Assembly (NCBI RefSeq): GCF_004193775.1
Contig: NC_041003.1
Location: 25,684,713 to 25,748,712, forward strand
Reading direction: 5' to 3'
Length of the DNA stretch: 64,000 bases
Origin: Glycine soja
Lineage: Eukaryota; Streptophyta; Magnoliopsida; Fabales; Fabaceae
Below are positions 58,190-64,000 of the stretch, piece by piece. The translations under genes and the position numbers were made by a program. The notes beneath the pieces were generated by a model, which was given only the letters and a program-made list of their open reading frames with translations, was not told where the DNA came from and searched no databases. How positions within the stretch are numbered: position 1 is the stretch's first letter; each line of letters starts with the position of its first letter.

Positions 58190-59165
58190 TGATGTAGTTC
58201 CATGTGGAGTTTGTAGGCCTTGAATCTTCTTTATCAATGGAGTCCTTTGCTTCTTGAATTTAGATGTCAGCGGAATAGAGAAGGAAAAAAGATGATTAGA
58301 GATATCACTTCAAGGAGAAGATGAGTTAAGAAGAAGCTCACCACCATAGGAAGCCATGGATAAGAGTTTGAAGGTAGGAAAAGATGAGTAGAGGGAGAGG
58401 GAGAGAAGGGACACAAAATTTTGTGTCTCAAATGAGGTCTAAACTTTGAAGTGTAATACTCAAATGATCAAAGTTGAAAAAAAGCACACACATGATCTCT
58501 ATTTATGGCCTAAGTGTCACACAAAATTGGAGAAAAATTAGAATTTCTATTCAAATTTCTCTTGAATTTGAAATTGAATTTGTGGAGTCCAATTTTGGAG
58601 CCAAAATTTCACTAATTATGATTAGTGAATTTTAGCTATGGTTCAACCCACTAATCCAAGATCAAGTCCAAGATTCTTCACTAAGTGTGCTTAGGTGTCA
58701 TAAGACATGTATAAAGCATGAAGGACATGCACAAAGTGTGACTATATGATGTGACAATGAGGTGTAGCAAGCAAATGCTCACCTCTCTCTCTCTCTAAAA
58801 TTTAATTGGATCGGGTTTCTCTCAATTCAATTAAATTTATTTTCCAATACACACATCAAATATTCACTTAATGCATGCGAAATTACAAAACTACCCTAAT
58901 ACACAAACTATAGTCTAGGTGCCCTAAAATACAAGAGTTGAAAAATTTTACATTTTTAGGGTACCCTATCTACATTATGGAGTCCTAAATACAAGGTCCA
59001 AAAATAATGAAACCTTAATCTAATATGTACAAAAATAAGTGGGCTCATACTTAGTCCATGAGCCCGAGATCTACCCTAAGGCTCATGAGAATCCTAGGGC
59101 CTTCTCTTACATCTCTGGTCCAATCTTCTTGGAGTCTTCTATCCAATGCGGGTAAGATTGCATCA
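58190..59165 (-). mobile_element. Solo LTR (gypsy-type family), copy 2, in Copia-4 RNase H
   Basis: 976 bp, flanked by TAATA (58,185-58,189 and 59,166-59,170). On plus it runs TGATGTAGTTCC to GATTGCATCA. It is collinear with 42,090-43,072. Removing it with one TAATA joins IFLGPN to VISW, the copia RNase H sequence, confirming a precise insertion. Confidence 0.92.
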
Positions 59166-59588
59166 TAATATCTTGGTAATCCTGCAAACAAAAATTTAAT
59201 TGGATCGGGCTTCTCTCAATTCAATTAAATTTATTTTCCAATACACACATCAAATATTCACTTAATGCATGCGAAATTACAAAACTACCCCTAATACAAA
59301 AACTATAGTTTAGGTGCCCTAAAATACAAGAGTTGAAAAATTCTACATTTCTAGGGTACCCTATCTACATTATGGAGTCCTAAATACAAGGTCCAAAAAT
59401 AATGAAACCTTAATCTAATATGTACAAAAATAAGTGGGCTCATACTTAGTCCATGAGCCCGAAATCTACCCTAAGGCTCATGAGAATCCTAGGGCCTTCT
59501 CGTACATCTCTGGTCCAATCTTCTTGGAGTCTTCTATCCAATGCGGGTAAGATTGCATCATAATATCTTGGTAATCCTGCAAACAAAA
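58801..59588. repeat. Tandem duplication, 2 x 394 bp, spanning the solo LTR edge
   Basis: 58,801-59,194 and 59,195-59,588 are almost identical. Each unit holds the right half of the solo LTR, the TAATA duplication and about 24 bp of Copia-4 (TCTTGGTAATCCTGCAAACA). The duplication therefore came after the LTR insertion. Confidence 0.92.
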
Positions 59589-59950
59589 AGTCACAGCTAG
59601 ATCCAGCACTGAAGCTGAATATCGCAGTTTAGCTCAAACTTTCATTGAGTTGGATTTATGCTCTCTTAACAAAATTACAAGTACCATTCACTACTCCCGT
59701 GCTTTTCTGTGACAACGGAAGTGCTGTATCCATTGCTCATAACCCTGTGTTCCACAGTCATACAAAGCACATGGAAGTTGATGTCTTCTTCGTTAGAGAA
59801 AAAGTTCTGGTCAAATAGCTTTCAATTGTACATATTTCAGCCTTAGATTAATGGGCTAATGTGCTGATGAAGCCTTTTTCTTCAGCAATAGAGACAAACT
59901 CAATGTAAAGAGTATTTGTTTTGAAAACTCTTCCCCTTGAGTTTGAGGGG
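59589..59950 (+). pseudogene. Copia-4 RNase H end
   Basis: Codons for [54 protein letters not shown] and a decayed ALTKP region precede the GAGTTTGAGGGGGGA polypurine tract. Stops interrupt it (after KVLVK). Confidence 0.82.
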
Positions 59951-59953
59951 GGA

Positions 59954-60288
59954 TATTAGAATATTAGAGCACGTGTTGTATAACTGTATAAACAGTTTTG
60001 TAATTTTGTGTACTTGTAAGGGTTGTTTTTCCTTTGCTAACAACACTTCTCTAGCATTAGATATCTGATAACAGATTAGTTAGTCTGTTAGTTCGGTTAG
60101 TTTGTTAGTTAATTCAGTTAGCCTTTGTTGTTAGTTAGATTCTGTTACTGCTAGTGTAAAGGTTAAGAGGTTTGTATATACCTCATTGTAACCAACTCAG
60201 ATTAACTTTTTAGTCTAGTAATAATATCAGTCTTTTCTCTCAATTTTCTCACCTCCTCAAACACTTTATCACTCAGTTTTATCAAATA
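59954..60288 (+). repeat. 3' LTR of Copia-4
   Basis: 335 bp beginning TATTAGAATATTAGAGCAC after the polypurine tract and ending TTTATCAAATA before CTCTA. It aligns along its length with 55,549-55,900. Confidence 0.9.
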
Positions 60289-60293
60289 CTCTA

Positions 60294-60838
60294 TTACATA
60301 ATTGTAAATGTGAAATCTCCTGAGAATATTAGAACTCTAAATATGCAATCAAGATTTTAATGAATTTTATAAAAAATAAAAATATGTATTTTTGGTGAAT
60401 TATGTAAAGCATACACTTGAAGGGAGCATTTGATTTGCTAAAAAATGAAGGACAAAACGGTACAATAATGAGTAAATAGGCATTTTGGTCCCTAACTTTT
60501 GGCCCCTTTTGCAAATTAGTCCCTATCTTTTTGAAATGTAAAAAATAGTCCTTATCTTTACATCCGTTATGCAAATAAGTCCTTATCGTTAAAATCCAAT
60601 TTCCACTGTTAGTCATATGTCTATGTGGCAAGTCTTTGTCCATGTAAGCAAACCCATGTGACAAGTCTTTGGACTGAATTGAAAAATTATGATAAGTTAG
60701 GATAAAAACCATTCAAAAATTAAGTAAACCCATTTTCCCCAAAACGGTTTCACTGCCTTAGACTACGATTGCATTGGGTTTTTTCAGTTTCATTATCCAC
60801 TCCAAACTTCTTGCGTTGCCCAAACACATAGAACAACA
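60294..60838. other. Spacer with a dispersed legume-type repeat
   Basis: 60,470-60,620 reads TTGGTCCCTAACTTTTGGCC, AAATTAGTCCCTATC and AGTCCTTATC, a phrase typical of dispersed plant repeats (RC: gggactaattt). No gene seen. Confidence 0.4.
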
Positions 60839-60840
60839 AT

Positions 60841-61299
60841 GGTGACAATAATGAGAGTCGCAGCACAAACCCAGACACAGTTACAGTTGAAGAAACACAT
60901 GATAGAGGGTTTCGGTTCCAAATACATGGAATTAAAATGGGTAAGGCGAAGAACAAGCAAAAGCTCTCAGCTTGAGAAGCGAAGAAGCTATCATCAAAAC
61001 CACCTTTCCCAATTTACATTTCCACCAACCCACGCCATGTGGACCCGCACCATCTCCGAGACCTCTTCGCTGATTGCAACCACTCTACCCACCGATTCCC
61101 TACCCGACTCGAACCCATGGATATCCGCAAGCTCTGCATTGCATTGTCTCACAGTGTCGTTCTTGTCTCTGTCTTCTGCAACCCTCAACATGTAAACGGC
61201 GTTTTCCTTCAGAATTCATCGTCGTCTTCAATCGCGGATATCTTCATGCCGGTTTCTCCCACGAATCTTCAAGGAAAAGAGTCAAGCTGCATTGTATAA
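60841..61299 (+). pseudogene. GNAT (GCN5-related N-acetyltransferase)-like N-terminal fragment
   Basis: In the frame of 61,039 the plus strand reads PFPIYISTNPRHVDPHHLRD, LFADCNHSTHRFPTRLEPMD, IRKLCIALSHSVVLVSVFCN, and after NPQHV a Ser-rich piece and DIFMPVSPTN. This resembles the N-terminus of a plant plastid-type GNAT group as I remember it (LRDLF..CNHSCHRFP). The acetyl-CoA-binding signature (Q/RxxGxG/A) is not present downstream. An in-frame TGA (after KLSA, near 60,976) lies upstream, so it is a decayed copy or misassembled first exon. Confidence 0.5.
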
Positions 61300-62052
61300 A
61301 TAACAATGAACAAGATTGTTGCTTGATCAGCTACAGGAGGTTCAACATTGCCATTTTTTAAGTCATCTCATTGTAGATCTGAATTCAACTGATAGATAGG
61401 TAAAACATGTAATTGCAAGATTTTTTTCCCATGCTTTCAGTGCAAACATGGGAAAACTTGTGGCTTCTAGTCTCTGGAAGAATACATTTTTGTACAAAGC
61501 ACAACCGAATATGGAATAAATTGCCAAAATTGTCTGTCTAAAGATGTGTCTTCACGTTAGTCCGTTAAAATTTTGTTTCTCATATCAGTCTCTTGTAAAA
61601 TGTATCTTTATTCTTTATTAAAGACTAAAGTGGTGTGACAAATATAAATAAATTTGATAACGGATTTGTCTTTTTGAGAGACTAATTTGGTAAAAAAAAA
61701 AAATCTTCAGAGAACTATTGTAAAGGTGTTTGCACCCGCCTATTTTTTTTTTCTGAGGTAGTTAGTTTTTACTTTTTACCTTTGCATATGCCCACCTAAT
61801 ACGAGTGTAGAAGATTCCTGTCTGGCTGTGATAATGCACTTATAACAAGGGGGGAAAAAGTTAGCATCATGGCATGAGCCATGAGGGTACCCCCAAACGG
61901 AGTTTTGGTATAAAAAAAATTCTGATATCAAAGTAAAGTATCCTTCGAAACGTAAAACACGTTCATTTCTTTTGCTGCCCAACCCTTATCTAAAGAAGCT
62001 TACAGAAGACATCATCCCTTGAACATCTCATTTTTTCTTTCCTGCACTTTCT
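61300..62052. other. Spacer before the C2 gene
   Basis: AT-rich; poly-A/T runs near 61,690 and 61,745. No gene or element seen. Confidence 0.4.
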
Positions 62053-62507
62053 ATGGGGATTATATGGGTGGAGGTCTGCTTGATATCTGCACATGGACTC
62101 CAGCTTTCAACCTCACTTTGGAAGCGTCAATGGTTTGCTGTTGGGTGGATTGATCATAACAACAAATATTGCACCAAAGTTGTTAATTCTGGGAATGCAA
62201 ATCCTGTATGGAGAACCAAGTTTGTCATTCCTGTTGATGACTCGGTGTCAAACATCCAAGATTTGGCCCTGAACGTGGAAGTTTACAGTATAGACCCCGT
62301 TTTCTTCACGGAAAAGCTTCTAGGCTCAGCAACAGTTTTTCTAAGAGAGTTTCTTGTCAAGCGGGTAAAAAATTCTGAGGTGTCAAAACCAAGGCAAGAG
62401 GAAGTTGGAAGATACCAATTACGAAAGAAAAAATCCAGCAAACCAAGAGGTTTCATTGATATTTTAATTCATATTTTTGACAAAAAGAAAGCCAAATTCC
62501 CACCCAG
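62053..62507 (+). CDS. C2-domain protein, first exon
   Basis: 151 codons starting MGIIWVEVCLISAHGLQLST, with QWFAVGWIDHNNKYCTKVVN, GNANPVWRTKFVIPVDD, LNVEVYSIDPVFFTEKLLGS and ATVFLREFLV, the beta-sandwich pattern of a plant C2 domain (membrane and Ca2+/phospholipid binding). The Asp pairs of Ca2+ loops are only partly present. A basic tail (RKKKSSKPRGFIDILIHIFD) follows. The exon ends CCCAG at the donor GTATAT, phase 2; the longer apparent ORF to 62,538 reads into a LINE. Later exons lie beyond the window. Confidence 0.75.
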
Positions 62508-62513
62508 GTATAT

Positions 62514-63839
62514 TTTTTTTTTTGATCAGCAAAAATAAGTAATTATATTAATGAAGTACCAGAGGTACTCTAAAGTACAGATATAGGGGTCAGATTTTTG
62601 GTTCCATGGCAGACTTAATGTAGTCTAACATAGAACCAATCTCTGGGTACAAAAATATAATAAACTCTAGTAACAGTCTAACATTACACCCTGAGCTACC
62701 TACTAAAACCACTTGTAATGTTACTAGACCAGTGGTTGTAATGGGTAACAAAATCCTTCTCCAAGTTTCGAAGCCATGTCCATAACAAAAAAACTGCATC
62801 GTCCATCAGTTTGGTAGCGTCAAATGTATCATTAGCAAAGATGATTTTGTTCCTGTGCCGCCAAATAGTCCATGTCAGGGCTAACCACCACCATTTCCAT
62901 CTATTGGTCCTTATCCCAAGATTCACTCCAAAAATGTGCTGGAGGAAATGCTGTTTTGGGTTCATTGGGAAGGCCCCTACCATGTTCACCCAAGACCATG
63001 ATGCCCACCAAACTGGTATGACCTTGCTGCAGTGAAAAAACAGGTGCCCTTCAATCTCATCCGTACTTCGGCAAAAAGGGCAGCTGCTGTCATTTACCTC
63101 TATATGTCTCCGCTGCAAATTAGCTTTTGTCGGGAGTCTATTGTTGAGTAGCCGCCATGCGAATACAGAAATTTTAGATGGGATCTTGAGATTCCATAAT
63201 TCTTCAAAGGTGCTGTCATGACTCTCCTCCGCTGACTCAGCCAACATCATTTTGTATGCGCTTTTTACAGAATAATGGCCAGTTGGGTCTGCTGTCCACA
63301 ACCATTGATCTGCTGTGTGAGGCTGAATTGACTTTCCTTCAATATCTTCTAGAAATGATACAGCCATATGTATTTCACTGTCGAACAACGATCTCCTCCA
63401 CCTAAAGTCCCACACCCATCCTGAATCTTGCTGAAACCCCATCTGCTGAATAAGTTTATTTTGCTGACAGGATATGATGAACAGCCTGGGGTACTTAGTT
63501 AGTAGGGAGCCCTCACTGTCCAGCCAATTATCCTCCCAGAACTTAATCTTGTCTCCACGTCCAACCCTCCATGAAATTGCACTTTGTAATGCGTGACCGT
63601 GTTGTGGATGTTGGAGAGCCAGCTTTAGGTCCCTCCACCATATGGACTCGATGCTGTCTCGTGATGCTTCATTCAATTGTCTCCAGCCACCATACTTGGA
63701 CTCTAACACCCTGACCCACAGTTCCCCTTGATGCTGGAACAAGTTCCACTTCCATTTTGCGAGTAGTGCCAAGTTGAATGTTGGTATGTCCTTGATTCCG
63801 AGTCCCCCTTTCTCCTTTGGTATGTCCTTGATTCCGAGT
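62514..63839 (-). mobile_element. 5'-truncated LINE in the C2 gene's first intron
   Basis: Flanked by the perfect 14-bp duplication CCACCCAGGTATAT (62,500-62,513 and 63,840-63,853). Poly-T then GATCAGCAAAAATAAG and GTACCAGAGGTACTC mark the 3' end. Coding remnant: zf-RVT end of ORF2 ([38 protein letters not shown]). The 5' end has a 36-bp tandem repeat. Confidence 0.93.
62696..63839 (-). pseudogene. LINE ORF2 C-terminus (zf-RVT)
   Basis: A 381-codon open stretch from the 5' truncation point to FVTHYNHWSSNITSGFSR, with LGIKDIPTFNLALLAKWKWN, FRWRRSLFDSEIHMAVSFLE and the zinc cluster. It has no stop, making it the youngest-looking LINE coding remnant here. No endonuclease or RT, so not functional. 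Confidence 0.88.
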
Positions 63840-63853
63840 CCACCCAGGTATAT

Positions 63854-64000
63854 GATAATTTCATATTTCACAACCTATTAATGTAGCTGCTCTTCTACAT
63901 CTACAATCATAATTTTTTCTCTCCTTTCAGTAAGCTATTATTTCAGCGAGCTCTTATAAGTTATAATCACCTATTCAGTTGTCATCTTATAAATACAGCG
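63854..64000 (+). other. Continuation of the C2 gene intron
   Basis: Host sequence resumes after the LINE duplication. CTCTCCTTTCAG at about 63,919-63,930 is a possible acceptor, but the codons after it (TAAGC) are not clearly C2 protein. The window ends before this can be settled. Confidence 0.35.

Larger units (their letters stand above)
55549..60288 (+). mobile_element. Copia-4: rearranged Ty1/copia retrotransposon
   Basis: Bounded by CTCTA (55,544-55,548 and 60,289-60,293). LTRs at 55,549-55,900 and 59,954-60,288 start TATTAGAATATTAGAGC and end ATCAAATA. The primer site TGGTATCAGAGCC is at 55,901; a G-rich polypurine tract precedes 59,954. Between them lie an inverted gag piece, a TRIM, the end of integrase, RT and RNase H. 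Most of gag, protease and integrase is deleted. A solo LTR and a 394-bp tandem duplication sit in the RNase H region. Confidence 0.92.

Noticed and set aside
42600..59600. Direct repeats spaced far apart, considered as CRISPR or segmental duplication
   Set aside because: They are two solo LTRs of one family, each with its own 5-bp target duplication.
1..64000. A new defence or biosynthetic system
   Set aside because: Every coding block recognised is a host gene or a known retroelement or DNA transposon type; the remainder shows no clustered unknown genes.

Overview
This window is eukaryotic, AT-rich nuclear DNA from a flowering plant, most likely a legume and plausibly Glycine. The grounds are spliced genes with GT-AG introns, plant-type Ty1/copia, Ty3/gypsy, LINE, TRIM and MULE elements, and a plant cytosolic pyruvate kinase that resembles remembered legume and potato proteins. 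The species is inferred, not proven.

Left half (about 1-33,430): one host gene, a cytosolic-type pyruvate kinase on the minus strand. A TATA box lies near 33,430 and the ATG at 33,347. Ten consecutive exons run to 5,258; they splice in frame and give 339 codons without a stop or frameshift. The C-terminal exons lie beyond the left edge. The gene is swollen to more than 33 kb by retroelements in its introns. Intron 10 holds Copia-1 with a TRIM in its gag and a LINE tail. Intron 9 holds a solo LTR and a TRIM remnant. Intron 6 holds Copia-2 (8,971-16,110), which carries a LINE-in-LINE nest, a gypsy remnant, another LINE and further LTR material. Intron 4 holds a LINE, Copia-3 (19,975-29,486) split by a roughly 6-kb LINE, and a copia remnant. 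Most insertions could be bounded by target-site duplications (TSDs).

Middle (about 33,900-49,300): a degenerate GC-rich pectate lyase fragment, a gypsy LTR with primer-binding site and gag start, a decayed gypsy-type transposase_28-like gene, a solo LTR (42,090-43,072), a decayed MULE transposase gene, and next to it a decayed plant-mobile-domain gene in the same orientation.

Right part (49,480-64,000): the first three exons of a Cms1-type ribosome-biogenesis gene (+), a TRIM-like repeat, a LINE tail, a rearranged Copia-4 (55,549-60,288) with an inverted gag piece, a TRIM and a solo LTR, a GNAT-like fragment (+), and the first exon of a C2-domain gene (+). A LINE lies immediately inside the C2 gene's first intron.

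There is no operon, CRISPR array or defence system. What stands out is the density and readable order of nested insertions around a host gene whose reading frame is still open.
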